From positions 33,559 through 97,558 of the forward strand of contig JBBRNO010000010.1 in assembly GCA_038230275.1 (NCBI GenBank): DNA of 64,000 bases, in the 5' to 3' direction. Source of the DNA: JANXXV01 sp038230275 (GTDB lineage Bacteria > Acidobacteriota > Terriglobia > Bryobacterales > Bryobacteraceae). Position 1 is the stretch's first letter. Every line of letters begins with the position of its first letter. The notes below the pieces were generated by a model. The model had not been told where the DNA came from and ran no database searches. It saw nothing but the letters and a program-made list of their open reading frames with translations. Position numbers and translations under genes: made by a program. Shown piece by piece: positions 54,247 to 63,997 of this stretch.

Positions 54247-57200
54247 CTAATTCTGCACAAAGACGTTCAGCCCGGATGACAGGCCGCCCGAAGGTCCCGG
54301 CAGCACCGTCGTCTTTCCTCCCTTTCCCCTCACCCGCACCCCCAGCGCATGCGGCCCGTTATTCAGCACTCGCGTATCGAAATCCAAATCGAATCCGATA
54401 TTCGGACACGCCTTCACGTCCGGCAACTGCGCGCACTCGGCAACTCTCGCCGTCCCATACGGCACCGAAGCCCGCACTTCGCCATCCACCAGCAAGTCCA
54501 CGGTCGGGGACTGGCCCGTGGAATCGTATGCCAGACCGGCCACCCGAATGGTTCCGGAGATCTTCGCGTTGTTTACCGGGCTGGTCAGCGTTCCAACCGG
54601 CAGCGCCGGCGCCGGATTGTTCACGGTAACGGCAACCGAGACGTCGGGCAGAATCGTGAACCGGTCCGTCTCATCCAGCACCCGGAGCTGCAGCGTGTGC
54701 GGACCGTTCGGCAGCAGCACCGCCCCCGCCGCGGTGTCCAGCGTGAAAGTGAATCCGGCGAACGGGCACGCCGGAACATTCGTAAGCGCTGCGCAGATGT
54801 CGTCCCGGCGCACCGTCTGGCGCGGACTTCCATACGTCACTCCGTCCACCAGCAGGTCCAGATTCAGAATCCGCAAGCCCTCCAGATACGCATAGCCTCT
54901 GATGGTAGCGGTGCCCTTCAGCTCCGTCCCCGCGGCAGGCGTTTCGATTGCGCCTTGCGGCAGGCGGCCCGCACCCGCCGCGACTTGAATGTTCAGCGGC
55001 GTCTCCGGAAAATCGAAAAACGCATACCGCGTGTTCACCGCCCGCAGCTTCAACTTGTGATTTCCCGCGGCCAGCTTCAGCGCTGCGATGTCGAAGTTGA
55101 ACGTGAAACCCACGTTCGGACAGCCATTCACGGGGTTCGTCGCGCAGAAGTCCGCCCGCGGCACGCGCAGGTTGGCCAGCCCGGCATTCACTCCGTCCAC
55201 CAAAACATAGACGGCCGATACTGTTGTATCGGAATCGTAGACCACTCCAGTGCCTGAAAGCACGCCCTGCACGCTGTCGCCTTCCTTGGGCGATTCCAAT
55301 TGTCCCGCCGGAATGCTGGAAAATCCATAGGGCGGGCTGAGGAGTAGCGTTCGCGCGCTGCTTAAATCCGAGACACGCGAATAGCCGCCAATCGATAAAA
55401 AGTATCCCGAACCGCTGGCAACGCCCACCACCGGAGCCGAATCTCCGCAACTGGCGTTGGACGATGGCGCCGCGATGTTCACGTTTCCCGAGCCGTAGTT
55501 GAAGCGGATACGGCCGTCGTCGAACAGTGTTGCGGCAAAGTTCACCGGTACTGGCGCCACTCCCGTCGCCGTGGGCGGCGAAGTCTCAGCGGCCCAGCGG
55601 AACGTGATCGCGTTGTCCCCCGGACGGCTGGTGTAGACGTCTTCATTGCGCTGCGCCGTGCCCGATGTCCGCAACTCCATCCATAGCGGTGCGATAGCGG
55701 CATAGGTGCTTAGGCCTGCCGCGTCGATGCAAGTGGGTGAGGCTGGTAATTCGAAAGCCAGCAGACCGTTATTGTAGATCCGCAACGACCGGTAGTTGCG
55801 CCCGAAATAGGGAAAGTTGAAAGGTAGGTCGAAGCGGCGGAACGACCGCGCCGCAGCCTGGAAACGTAGCGCTGTCTCAGTGCCAAATGTGAAATCGGCA
55901 TTCGCCACCGCAATCGAGTAAGTGCCCTTGGTGGGCACGGTAGCCTCCACAAGCTTCGCGCCGCCATCAGCATTTCCATCCATGTAATACACCGAAATTG
56001 AGTCTCCCGGTATCAGGGAAAGTCCGCCGTCCTGCTTCACCGTCTCCAGCAACGTGCCGGTGGGCAACGCCCCCGTGTACACCGTTCCGTTGCGCTTCAG
56101 CCGCAGGTCTTCCAGGTCGCCCGAACTGGTGGTCACCTGAACCTTCACCGCCGGCTGATCCAGGTTCGCGTCCGCTAAAACAATCCGCACCGGCTCGCCC
56201 TGAATGGTGGCGTCTTCGTAGAAACCGATCTTACCCGTATTCGACGGCGTATCGAAAGATTCTCTAATGTGAGTAGTGAAAGCGCTGGTGCTCTGTGCCA
56301 GTGCCCCTAATCCGCGCCTCGCAAATGCGGCCCACAGCTGGCTCTGGCTCTCTCCTTTGAAATCCGCCCGGTCCGCCAGCAGAATGGCATCGCGCGCATC
56401 CACCATGCTGGGCGTCGGCGGCGCAAGTTTCATTCCATCAATCACCAACAGCCGGATTCTCCTTCGCCCTTCCTTCTCACCGAACTGCCGCATCAGCGCC
56501 GCGCGTGCTTCCCACAACGCTTCCATCCAGATCTCTCCATCGGCGTGGACCTCTGGCCGCAGGATGACATTCCCCAACCGCGAATAGGTCAACGGATTGA
56601 TGCTCATGTCCGTGGAATAGGGCCGGGAGCGAATACCAGTCCCTGGCGATTGCGCCAGATACTCCCCAACGGCATAAGATCCGTCCACTGGCACGCCTTC
56701 CGGTAAGGTGTATTCCAAACCGAAGAAGTCGCTCCACGCCTCGCCCATCGCGCCCCCTTGCGCCCCGCCCAACTGACGCACCAGGCGCGTGCTCACGCCG
56801 TGCGTGTATTCATGCACGATCACCCCGGAATCCAATGAGCCGTCGGTGAACACCTGCGAAAAGAAGCTGGAGAGAAACATGGCGATCATCGACTGCGCTC
56901 CGTCCTGCGCCGCACGCGTCGTGTAGAATGCGTTGTCCAGATCCGGCAGCACTACATCCGTGATTCCGAAGTGCGAATAGGCGTACATCGGGTCCCCCCC
57001 CGAACCACCCCGGCCGAAATTGTCCTGCTGATAGTTTCCGGCCTGCTCATCAAAGCCGGAGGCGTAATGCAGATCGTGCGCCTTGTTCACCCAATAGAAC
57101 AGGTTCGTGGTGGCCGCATCCGCAAAAGTGGCGGGCGACGCCGCACCCGTCCCCAACTGCAGTGGAAATGAGAAATCAAGATTTGCAGCTTGGGCCGTCT

Positions 57201-58107
57201 TCGGATCGGTGAGAAAGAATGTTGCCTCTCGATTCTCTCCCGCAATCACGTTGTTCCCTACGGTTGTATTGCCGCTGAGCCAGCCCTTCGGCGATGCCGT
57301 GGGATCTCCTGCGAACGATTGCAGCGTGCGTTCGCGATACGCGGGCAAAGCCGTTTGCGCCACTCCCAGCGAGGGATTCACCTGCGGACTTTCCACTTCG
57401 TATACCAATCCGCGCGGGGGCGGCGGCGCACTCTGAAACCATGTCCGCGGCTGGTTATCCATCACCGATTCCCCATTCGTTTCCACCACCAGCTCGTAGC
57501 TGTGGATGTTGTCCTGGTCTACGATAGAAAATGCCCACGCCGGTTGCAGGCTCCCGTTGTAGGCATACCAGACCGCCGTTCCAATCACATCGTCGCCCAA
57601 TCCGCCGCGATGGAAGCGGGTCTTGGCGCCGCGGTTCTTGACGTCCAGCTCCAACGGATAAAACGTAGCGCCCAGTTCCGGATTGACGGCTCTCACCGCA
57701 GCGCGCAGCGCGCCATGTGCCGACGGCAAGGATGGTGGCGCCTCGGTCTGGCCGGCGGCATGGAATAGCGTGCCCCCGGCGTTTAATACCTGTCCATCAC
57801 GATCGATGTTTACCGTCCATTCCGCGTTGTAAATATCGATTCCCTGGAACTGCTGTTTAAATACCAGATGAGTTATGCCGTTGTGCCCGGTGCGATACTC
57901 TTTGATCACTCGCAGGCTTTGCAGATCCGCCGCCGTCAGACTGTATTCAGCTGCGATGGATTGCAAAAACGTGGCTGCAATATCCGCGGCGGGACGCTGG
58001 CTCGGCTCTGTCAGCGGTCCTCCGGGATGAATAAAATGGTGCGGCATTTCGCGGCTCTGTGCCGCTGCTAGAGAGCCGAATAATAAGAACAAACAAAGTC
58101 GTTTCAA
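54247..58107 (-). CDS. Secreted fungalysin-type (M36) metalloprotease with Ig-like C-terminal modules
   Basis: 1,286 residues. TTG start with GGGAGG 5 bases upstream; signal peptide to about residue 17 (LFLLFGSLAAAQ). An FTP-type propeptide (about 50-130, VIKEYRTGHNGITHLVFKQQ) leads to the catalytic domain with the zinc motif HEYTH (H432-H436) and the downstream GEAWSDFFGLEYT glutamate ligand. The rest (about 600-1,286) is made of beta-sandwich modules, with three similar C-terminal repeats (AAGTELKGTATIRGYAYLEG type). Expected to be an extracellular protease. The gene is transcribed towards the decayed ECF remnant and diverges from the PD40 gene. Confidence 0.88.
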   Translation of the reverse strand: MKRLCLFLLFGSLAAAQSREMPHHFIHPGGPLTEPSQRPAADIAATFLQSIAAEYSLTAADLQSLRVIKEYRTGHNGITHLVFKQQFQGIDIYNAEWTVNIDRDGQVLNAGGTLFHAAGQTEAPPSLPSAHGALRAAVRAVNPELGATFYPLELDVKNRGAKTRFHRGGLGDDVIGTAVWYAYNGSLQPAWAFSIVDQDNIHSYELVVETNGESVMDNQPRTWFQSAPPPPRGLVYEVESPQVNPSLGVAQTALPAYRERTLQSFAGDPTASPKGWLSGNTTVGNNVIAGENREATFFLTDPKTAQAANLDFSFPLQLGTGAASPATFADAATTNLFYWVNKAHDLHYASGFDEQAGNYQQDNFGRGGSGGDPMYAYSHFGITDVVLPDLDNAFYTTRAAQDGAQSMIAMFLSSFFSQVFTDGSLDSGVIVHEYTHGVSTRLVRQLGGAQGGAMGEAWSDFFGLEYTLPEGVPVDGSYAVGEYLAQSPGTGIRSRPYSTDMSINPLTYSRLGNVILRPEVHADGEIWMEALWEARAALMRQFGEKEGRRRIRLLVIDGMKLAPPTPSMVDARDAILLADRADFKGESQSQLWAAFARRGLGALAQSTSAFTTHIRESFDTPSNTGKIGFYEDATIQGEPVRIVLADANLDQPAVKVQVTTSSGDLEDLRLKRNGTVYTGALPTGTLLETVKQDGGLSLIPGDSISVYYMDGNADGGAKLVEATVPTKGTYSIAVANADFTFGTETALRFQAAARSFRRFDLPFNFPYFGRNYRSLRIYNNGLLAFELPASPTCIDAAGLSTYAAIAPLWMELRTSGTAQRNEDVYTSRPGDNAITFRWAAETSPPTATGVAPVPVNFAATLFDDGRIRFNYGSGNVNIAAPSSNASCGDSAPVVGVASGSGYFLSIGGYSRVSDLSSARTLLLSPPYGFSSIPAGQLESPKEGDSVQGVLSGTGVVYDSDTTVSAVYVLVDGVNAGLANLRVPRADFCATNPVNGCPNVGFTFNFDIAALKLAAGNHKLKLRAVNTRYAFFDFPETPLNIQVAAGAGRLPQGAIETPAAGTELKGTATIRGYAYLEGLRILNLDLLVDGVTYGSPRQTVRRDDICAALTNVPACPFAGFTFTLDTAAGAVLLPNGPHTLQLRVLDETDRFTILPDVSVAVTVNNPAPALPVGTLTSPVNNAKISGTIRVAGLAYDSTGQSPTVDLLVDGEVRASVPYGTARVAECAQLPDVKACPNIGFDLDFDTRVLNNGPHALGVRVRGKGGKTTVLPGPSGGLSSGLNVFVQN

Positions 58108-58170
58108 ATATGCCTCCCGGCCGATTAGTGCATTCGTAGGCTAACACGGCTTTATGGATATTATGAAGTC

Positions 58171-58689
58171 TTGCGCCCCCTGTTAATCCTCCTCGCCGCC
58201 GCGATCTGCCGCGCGCAAACCGGTTCCGATATTCTCCTCGCGCCAGTGAAGATTCAGAAAGGCCGCATCACTGTAGGTAAGCCCGTGAACATCACGAACC
58301 GGCCCGGATACGACAATCAGCCGTCGTTCACCCCGGATGGCCGCGCGGTGCTGTTCACTTCCCTGCGGGAAGACAAGCAAGCCGACACTTATCGCTATGA
58401 CTTGAAAACCGGCCGTGCGGAACGGCTGACAAAAACCTCCGAGAGCGAATTTTCCGCCGTCAGCGCGCCCGGCGGCAAAACATTTTTCACCGTTCGTGTA
58501 GAGGCCGATCAAACCCAGCGTCTCTGGCAGTTTCAGGCGGACGGATCGTCTCCAAAGCTGGTTTTGGACGCCATCAAGCCGGTGGGGTATTTCGCATTTG
58601 CCGATGCCCCCATGAACCTTTCCGCCATCTCCGCAAGTCCATTCACAACTTTCTGCAAACTTTCATTTCCATCCATTTCATCAACATAA
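58171..58689 (+). pseudogene. Truncated PD40/TolB-like beta-propeller protein
   Basis: 172 codons. Signal peptide (LLILLAAAICRAQT), then one and a half TolB-type blades: YDNQPSFTPDGRAVLFTSLR, YRYDLKTGRAERLTKT, VSAPGGKTFFTVRVEADQTQ and FQADGSSPKLVL. After about residue 145 (VGYFAFAD) the sequence becomes a low-similarity tail with no further blades. Full propeller proteins of this type run on for several hundred residues, so the 3' part has been lost. TTG start assumed. It may still be expressed as a short exported protein. Confidence 0.6.
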
Positions 58690-58797
58690 CCCTCAAAACC
58701 GCAGCGCCGCGGAACTCACCCTTTCCTGCCTCCCGCTATTCTCAAACCGAAAAGAGTCGCTGAACTGCGGCGCTCGACACCCTAAAAGAGGAATGAA

Positions 58798-59805
58798 ATG
58801 AAGATCGTATTAGCGTACAAGAATTTCGCGGCGAACAAGAACATCTCCCACATCGGCCTCGGCGTCGCCGCGTTGAATACCGCGAAGGTGCTGCTCCGCG
58901 CGGGCATCCCAACCCAGGTCTGGCCAATTGTGAACAGCGCCGGCCTCGTTACCCAACTCCGAGCGCAGCCCGGAGTCACCCACGTCGTCATCTCGGCGCC
59001 CTGGATCCCGTCCCCTGAACTCCAGGCGATGATCAATGAATTTCCCAATATCCAATTCGCTGTCAACTGCCACAGCAACGTCGGTTTCCTGCAAGCGGAC
59101 AGCAACGGCGTGCGCCTGGTGCGCGAAGCCATGGAAATCGAACGGGCGACGCCCAATTTCCACCTCGCCGGAAACTCTCTCCGCTTCAGTAACTGGGTGC
59201 AGCGCGCCTACACCGTGCCCTGCGCTTATTTGCCGAATATTTATTACCTGGATAAACACACCAATCCGAACCGCCCGCGATTCAGCGGCGGCACGCTGCG
59301 CATCGGCGCCTTCGGAGCCACTCGGCCGCTCAAGAATTTCATGTCCGCCTGCGGCGCCGCGCTCGATATTTCCCAACAGCTGAAAGCCGATACCGAGGTT
59401 TGGCTCAGCGCCGGCCGTACCGAAGGCGGCGGCGATACCATCCTTCGCGCCGCCCGCGAGATGGTCAAAGGCCTGCCCAATATCAAGCTGGTCGAAAACG
59501 GCTGGCAGAGTTGGGCACAGTTCCGCACCACGGTTTCGCACATGCACCTGCTGCTGCAGCCCAGCTACAGCGAAAGTTTCAACATGGTGACCGCCGACGG
59601 CATCGCATCCGGCGTACCGTCGGTAGTTTCCGACGCCATCGATTGGGCTCCGGAAAACTGGATGGCCCGCAGCGACGATGTTCTCGAAATCGCCCGCGTC
59701 GGGCGCTACCTGCTTACCGATTGCCTGGCCGCCGGCGATGGTTTGGCGTCGCTGGAAAAACATAACCGCTGCGCGCTCGAAGCCTGGAAGGAATACATCG
59801 GCTGA
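58798..59805 (+). CDS. Glycosyltransferase-like protein (GT-B fold)
   Basis: 335 residues. N-terminal MKIVLAYKNF and NISHIGLGVAALNTAKVLLR, central GTLRIGAFGATRPLKNFMSA (entry to the donor domain), and SYSESFNMVTADGIASGVPS, which resembles the GT4 donor segment though the E-x7-E spacing is altered (ESFNMVTADG). A clear AGAGGA site stands 5 bases before the ATG. It is isolated from the EPS locus; acceptor and donor unknown. Could also be a non-glycosyltransferase GT-B protein. Confidence 0.7.
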   Translation: MKIVLAYKNFAANKNISHIGLGVAALNTAKVLLRAGIPTQVWPIVNSAGLVTQLRAQPGVTHVVISAPWIPSPELQAMINEFPNIQFAVNCHSNVGFLQADSNGVRLVREAMEIERATPNFHLAGNSLRFSNWVQRAYTVPCAYLPNIYYLDKHTNPNRPRFSGGTLRIGAFGATRPLKNFMSACGAALDISQQLKADTEVWLSAGRTEGGGDTILRAAREMVKGLPNIKLVENGWQSWAQFRTTVSHMHLLLQPSYSESFNMVTADGIASGVPSVVSDAIDWAPENWMARSDDVLEIARVGRYLLTDCLAAGDGLASLEKHNRCALEAWKEYIG

Positions 59806-59847
59806 AACCATTCCGCCGTGGTCATACTCTAGAGAGAGAAGGTTTCC

Positions 59848-60612
59848 ATGCTTGCGTTATTCCTCTTTCTAGCCGCGGCGCCAATTCAGAACATCGAGGT
59901 CCATGGCAATAAAGTGGTTCCCTCGCCCATAATCGTTGCGCTCTCCGGCTTGAAGCCCGGCCAGGTGGCCGATAAGCCGGAGTTCGAATTCGGCTGCCTG
60001 CGCATCATCCGCACCGGATTCTTCGCCAGTTGCAATTACGCCTTCGGACCCAACGCCACTCATGGCTACAACGTGACGTTCGACGTAGAGGAAGCGGTGC
60101 GGACGCAAACCGTACGCCTCGAAATCCCCGGCCTCGACCGCGAGAAGTTTCAGGCCGCGGAACCGATGCTGGGTGTCAGCATTCCGGAGTCCGACGTAGC
60201 CAACCAGACCTATGTCGCCGCTCTTCAGCGGTTCCTCAAAACCAAGGAGGTCCCGAACGTCGACGTGGACCTCCAGCACAAAGAAACCGTGATCGCATTC
60301 GGAGAAGGGAAGAAGGTACCCCGCCGCATGCCTGATCCAACACCCCACGCCTCAAAGGTAAATCTGGTCTTCGGCGAACTCACCATCAAAGGACTGCCCG
60401 CCTTCACGGAACGTCGTGTCCGCGCGCTCTGGAGCGTCCAACCGGGCGACCCGCTAAAGGAAACCACCGCCGACGATTTCGTCAGCGAAGTGCTAGAATC
60501 GAAAGTCGTGCCGGTGGAATTTCAGGATGCCAGCGCCCAAACCATCCCCCGCGCCAATTCCACCACGGCCGACGTCATCATCACATTTAAGAACGGAGCA
60601 AGCCCCCGTTGA
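59848..60612 (+). CDS. Exported POTRA-domain protein (BamA-like N-terminal part only)
   Basis: 254 residues. Short signal (MLALFLFLAAAP), then POTRA-like units: IQNIEVHGNKVVPSPIIVAL at the start, KVNLVFGELTIKGLPAFTER near residue 175 and DVIITFKN at the end. There is no outer-membrane barrel. GAAGG stands 6 bases before the ATG. It may be an accessory to an outer-membrane assembly or secretion machine, but no partner is nearby. It is followed by a translationally coupled DUF3565 gene (TTGA overlap). Confidence 0.75.
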   Translation: MLALFLFLAAAPIQNIEVHGNKVVPSPIIVALSGLKPGQVADKPEFEFGCLRIIRTGFFASCNYAFGPNATHGYNVTFDVEEAVRTQTVRLEIPGLDREKFQAAEPMLGVSIPESDVANQTYVAALQRFLKTKEVPNVDVDLQHKETVIAFGEGKKVPRRMPDPTPHASKVNLVFGELTIKGLPAFTERRVRALWSVQPGDPLKETTADDFVSEVLESKVVPVEFQDASAQTIPRANSTTADVIITFKNGASPR

Positions 60613-60827
60613 TTCGCCGTATTGCCGCCTTCCATCAGGATGAGGAATCGCACTGGGTGGCCCACCTGGATTGCGGCCATACGCAGCATGTGAGGCACGA
60701 TCCTCCCTGGACCACCCGCCCCTGGGTCATCACCGAAGAGGGACGCCAAAGCCACATCGGCCGCGAACTTCATTGCAAGAAATGCGCCGCGGAACTCCCG
60801 GACTCAACAAGCGCGGCGGTAATATGA
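60609..60827 (+). CDS. DUF3565 family protein
   Basis: 72 residues. HWVAHLDCGHTQHVRHDPPW, RPWVITEEGR and CKKCA match the DUF3565 family, small proteins with conserved Cys/His that may bind a metal. Function unknown. TTG start overlaps the preceding stop. Confidence 0.85.
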   Translation: MIRRIAAFHQDEESHWVAHLDCGHTQHVRHDPPWTTRPWVITEEGRQSHIGRELHCKKCAAELPDSTSAAVI

Positions 60828-60831
60828 AAGC

Positions 60832-61257
60832 ATGAGTTTTCTGGATGCTCTTGAAAACAATCTGAAGAGCCTGGAAGCACAGGACGAACGCGATCCCGCC
60901 CGCGCAGCGGAAATCCGCAAACAGCGCGAGGAAGACCGCGCCCGCACCCTGGCAGCAGCACCGGTCGCCGAACGTCTCCGCACTGGACCGTTCACCACCG
61001 CACTGCTGGATCACGCCACCCGCATCGGCCATAGTCAGCGCACCAAAGTGCAGATCACCTGGATCGATACCACGCTGCGGCTACAGGCCAAGGACCGCCG
61101 TCTGGACCTGCAACCAACCGCAACCGGGGTGACCGGCATATTTTCAGAGAGTGGCAGCGAATCGCTGCGCCGGCAAATTGATCTCGAAGGCGATCCCGAA
61201 GCATTGGCCTGTCAGTGGCTGGCCCCTGAGGATCGCGCCGTCAGCGGTGAGTCGTAA
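60832..61257 (+). CDS. Hypothetical protein
   Basis: 141 residues, not recognised. N-terminal ~50 residues form a charged amphipathic helix (ENNLKSLEAQDERDP, EIRKQREEDRARTLA), probably a coiled coil. The C-terminal part is a beta-rich domain (VQITWIDTTLRLQ, LDLQPTATGVTGIF). No signal peptide. It starts 4 bases after the DUF3565 gene and ends 22 bases before the TonB-receptor ATG, so it is probably in the same transcript. Confidence 0.65.
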   Translation: MSFLDALENNLKSLEAQDERDPARAAEIRKQREEDRARTLAAAPVAERLRTGPFTTALLDHATRIGHSQRTKVQITWIDTTLRLQAKDRRLDLQPTATGVTGIFSESGSESLRRQIDLEGDPEALACQWLAPEDRAVSGES

Positions 61258-61279
61258 TCTCCGCAGGGCACACTCGACC

Positions 61280-63997
61280 ATGTGGCGATCCATCGTTCTA
61301 GCCCTGTTGGCGCTACCTGGAATCGCCCAGCGGCCGGCCGGTGAGATTCAACTTGAAGTCAAAGACCCTTCCGGTTCCGCGATGTCCGCTGCCGGAAAAC
61401 TACAGGGCCCCATAGTAAGCCGCAGCTTTCAAACCGGCGCACAAGGGTTATCCGCGTTGTCCGGCTTGCCCTTCGGAACCTACAAGCTGGAAATTTCGAA
61501 AAAGGGTTTCGCCACGCAGCTGCTCTCTATCGAAGTCCAGTCCGCGGTGCCCGTCTCCCGTATCGTCACTTTGGCACTAGGCCTCGGCCCCGCCAGTTCC
61601 ATCACCGTAATTGAAGCCACGCCCCTTCCGGGAATGGACCTGGACCGTGATCAGGTCGCCGCCCCTGTGCAGGCAGCGGACCAACTCGACATCGAGAAAA
61701 GCGGTGCGTCAAGTCTCTCCGATTTCATGAATCGCCGCTTGAACGCGGTCTTCCTGAACGAAATCCAAGGGAATCCATTCCAGCCCGATCTGAACTACCG
61801 CGGCTATACCGCCTCGCCGCTGCTAGGCACGCCGCAGGGCCTGTCAGTCTATATGGATGGCGTGCGTCTCAACCAACCGTTCGGCGACGTAGTCAGTTGG
61901 GATCTGATCCCGCTCATCGCCATCTCAGAGACCACGTTGATGCCCGGATCGAATCCACTGTTCGGCCTCAACACCCTGGGCGGCGCGCTGTCCATTCAAA
62001 CAAAGGACGGCAACACAGCCCCCGGAACCACCGTCCAGATAAGCGGCGGCAGCTACGGACGCAAGAGCGCCGACTTTGAATACGGAGGCTCCAATGCCAA
62101 GGGATTGAGCTGGTACGGCGCCGCCAACCTGTTTTTCGACGACGGCTGGCGCGCGAGCTCGCCCTCAAACGTCCGCCAGTTCTTCGGCAAACTCGGTTGG
62201 CAGCACGCTAAGACCACACTCGGCCTAACCGTCGCTTACGCCAACAACCAGCTGAATGGAAACGGCGTCCAAGAGCAGCGATTCCTGGCCCGTGACTTTG
62301 CCAGCGTCTACACCAAGCCTGACATTACCGCGAACCGTTCCCCGTTTCTAAACTTCACCGCCAGGCACAACGCAACCAACAATCTCACCATTTTTGAAAA
62401 CGCCTACTACCGCTACATCCGCACCAACACCTACAACGGCGACATCAATGAAGCCGCGCTGGATCAATCGATATACCAGCCGAGTGCGGCCGACCGCGCA
62501 GCCCTCGGCGCGGCGGGCTACAGCGGCTTCCCAACTAGCGGCGCCACCGCTGCCAATACGCCTTTTCCCTATTGGCGCTGCATTGCCCAGGCGCTTCAGG
62601 GTGACGAGCCAGCCGAGAAGTGCAACGGCCGGATCAACAAGACCCATGCCGCGCAGTATAACTATGGATTCGCCGGACAGTTGGCGTGGTCTGGCGCGCT
62701 GGCCGGCCATCGCAACCAGTTCACCGCCGGTGCGGCCTTTGATCGTAGCGATATCGACTTCCAGCAGTCATCCCAACTCGGCTACGTCAATCCAGACCAC
62801 ACCATCACCGGCGTCAACGCATTCGGCGACGGTGTGCATGGCGGCAACGTGAATGGCGCCCCCTACGACACGCGGGTGAATCTTCATGGACTGATCCACA
62901 CCGCCAGCGTCTACGGCACGGACACGTTTTCCGCCGGTAACGCCTGGAGCTTCACTCTCTCGGGCCGGTATAACCACACCACCATCGATAATAAGGACAA
63001 TGTTCAACCGGTAGCGGGCTCCGGTTCGTTAACCAGCCGCAACAACTTCGACCGGTTCAACCCGGCCGCCGGCATCACCTTCCGCCCGTTCCGCGGCGTC
63101 AATGCGTATTTCGGCTATAACGAAGGCAGCCGCGCACCCACGTCCACGGAACTGGGATGCGCAGACCCGAACCAGCCCTGCAAACTTCCGAACGCGATGG
63201 CCGGCGACCCGCCACTGCGCCAGGTTGTAACCAGAACCATCGAGGCCGGCATCCGCGGAGGCACTGAGAATAACCTGAAGTGGAGCGCCGGTTTCTTCCG
63301 TGGAGAGAACCGCAACGACATTCTATTTGTAGCCTCAAATCAGACCGGCTTCGGCTACTTCAAGAACTTCGGCAAGACCCGCCGCCAGGGAGTGGAAATC
63401 GACGCCAGCGGCCACGTCTGGCACGTCACCCTAGGCGGCGGCTATACATTCCTGGACGCAACCTATCAAAGCCCGGAGACGGTAGGCGGCTCCAGCAACA
63501 GCACCAACGATGCGGCGGGCGCGGGCGGCAAGGGCCTCGACGGCTTCACGCAAATTCAACCCGGCGCAAAGATACCGCTGATCCCACAGCACATGCTGAA
63601 AGCCTATGCCGATGTGCAATTGACGTCGAAACTCATCGTGGACCTGGGCGCCACCGCGCTATCGAGTTCCTACGCGCGCGGCAATGAGAATAACTTGCAC
63701 CAACCCGATGGCACTTACTATCTCGGATCGGGCACCGCGCCCGGCTTCGCGGTGGCGAACCTGGGTGCGCGCTATCAGGTAACCCGGCGGATCCAGTTCT
63801 TCGTCCAGGTGAATAACTTGTTCGACCGTCGGTATTACAGCGCCGCCCAGCTGGGCCCCACCGCATTTACAGCCCAGGGAAATTTCATCGCCCGCCCTTT
63901 CCCCGCCGTGGACGGAGAGTTCCCGGTGCAGCACGCAACCTTCTACGCACCAGGCGCTCCGCGAATGGTTTCAGGGGGCATGCGGTTCCGGTTCTGA
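61280..63997 (+). CDS. TonB-dependent outer-membrane receptor with carboxypeptidase-regulatory-like domain
   Basis: About 905 residues from ATG 61280 (the frame opens earlier at 61151). Signal peptide (MWRSIVLALLALPGIAQ). Next a carboxypeptidase-regulatory-like domain (about 24-105, GEIQLEVKDPSGSAMSAAGK). A plug domain follows (about 130-260, with YMDGVRLNQPFGDVVSWDL and GLNTLGGALSIQTKDG), then a beta-barrel to the end, closing VSGGMRFRF with the terminal phenylalanine expected for outer-membrane proteins. Probably imports a nutrient such as a glycan, siderophore or cofactor; the substrate cannot be told. Complete within the window. Confidence 0.92.
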   Translation: MWRSIVLALLALPGIAQRPAGEIQLEVKDPSGSAMSAAGKLQGPIVSRSFQTGAQGLSALSGLPFGTYKLEISKKGFATQLLSIEVQSAVPVSRIVTLALGLGPASSITVIEATPLPGMDLDRDQVAAPVQAADQLDIEKSGASSLSDFMNRRLNAVFLNEIQGNPFQPDLNYRGYTASPLLGTPQGLSVYMDGVRLNQPFGDVVSWDLIPLIAISETTLMPGSNPLFGLNTLGGALSIQTKDGNTAPGTTVQISGGSYGRKSADFEYGGSNAKGLSWYGAANLFFDDGWRASSPSNVRQFFGKLGWQHAKTTLGLTVAYANNQLNGNGVQEQRFLARDFASVYTKPDITANRSPFLNFTARHNATNNLTIFENAYYRYIRTNTYNGDINEAALDQSIYQPSAADRAALGAAGYSGFPTSGATAANTPFPYWRCIAQALQGDEPAEKCNGRINKTHAAQYNYGFAGQLAWSGALAGHRNQFTAGAAFDRSDIDFQQSSQLGYVNPDHTITGVNAFGDGVHGGNVNGAPYDTRVNLHGLIHTASVYGTDTFSAGNAWSFTLSGRYNHTTIDNKDNVQPVAGSGSLTSRNNFDRFNPAAGITFRPFRGVNAYFGYNEGSRAPTSTELGCADPNQPCKLPNAMAGDPPLRQVVTRTIEAGIRGGTENNLKWSAGFFRGENRNDILFVASNQTGFGYFKNFGKTRRQGVEIDASGHVWHVTLGGGYTFLDATYQSPETVGGSSNSTNDAAGAGGKGLDGFTQIQPGAKIPLIPQHMLKAYADVQLTSKLIVDLGATALSSSYARGNENNLHQPDGTYYLGSGTAPGFAVANLGARYQVTRRIQFFVQVNNLFDRRYYSAAQLGPTAFTAQGNFIARPFPAVDGEFPVQHATFYAPGAPRMVSGGMRFRF

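Noticed and set aside
58810..59811. 333-codon open frame on the minus strand
   Set aside because: Exactly antisense to the glycosyltransferase-like gene at 58798-59805, which has a strong ribosome site and natural protein features; the antisense frame has none.
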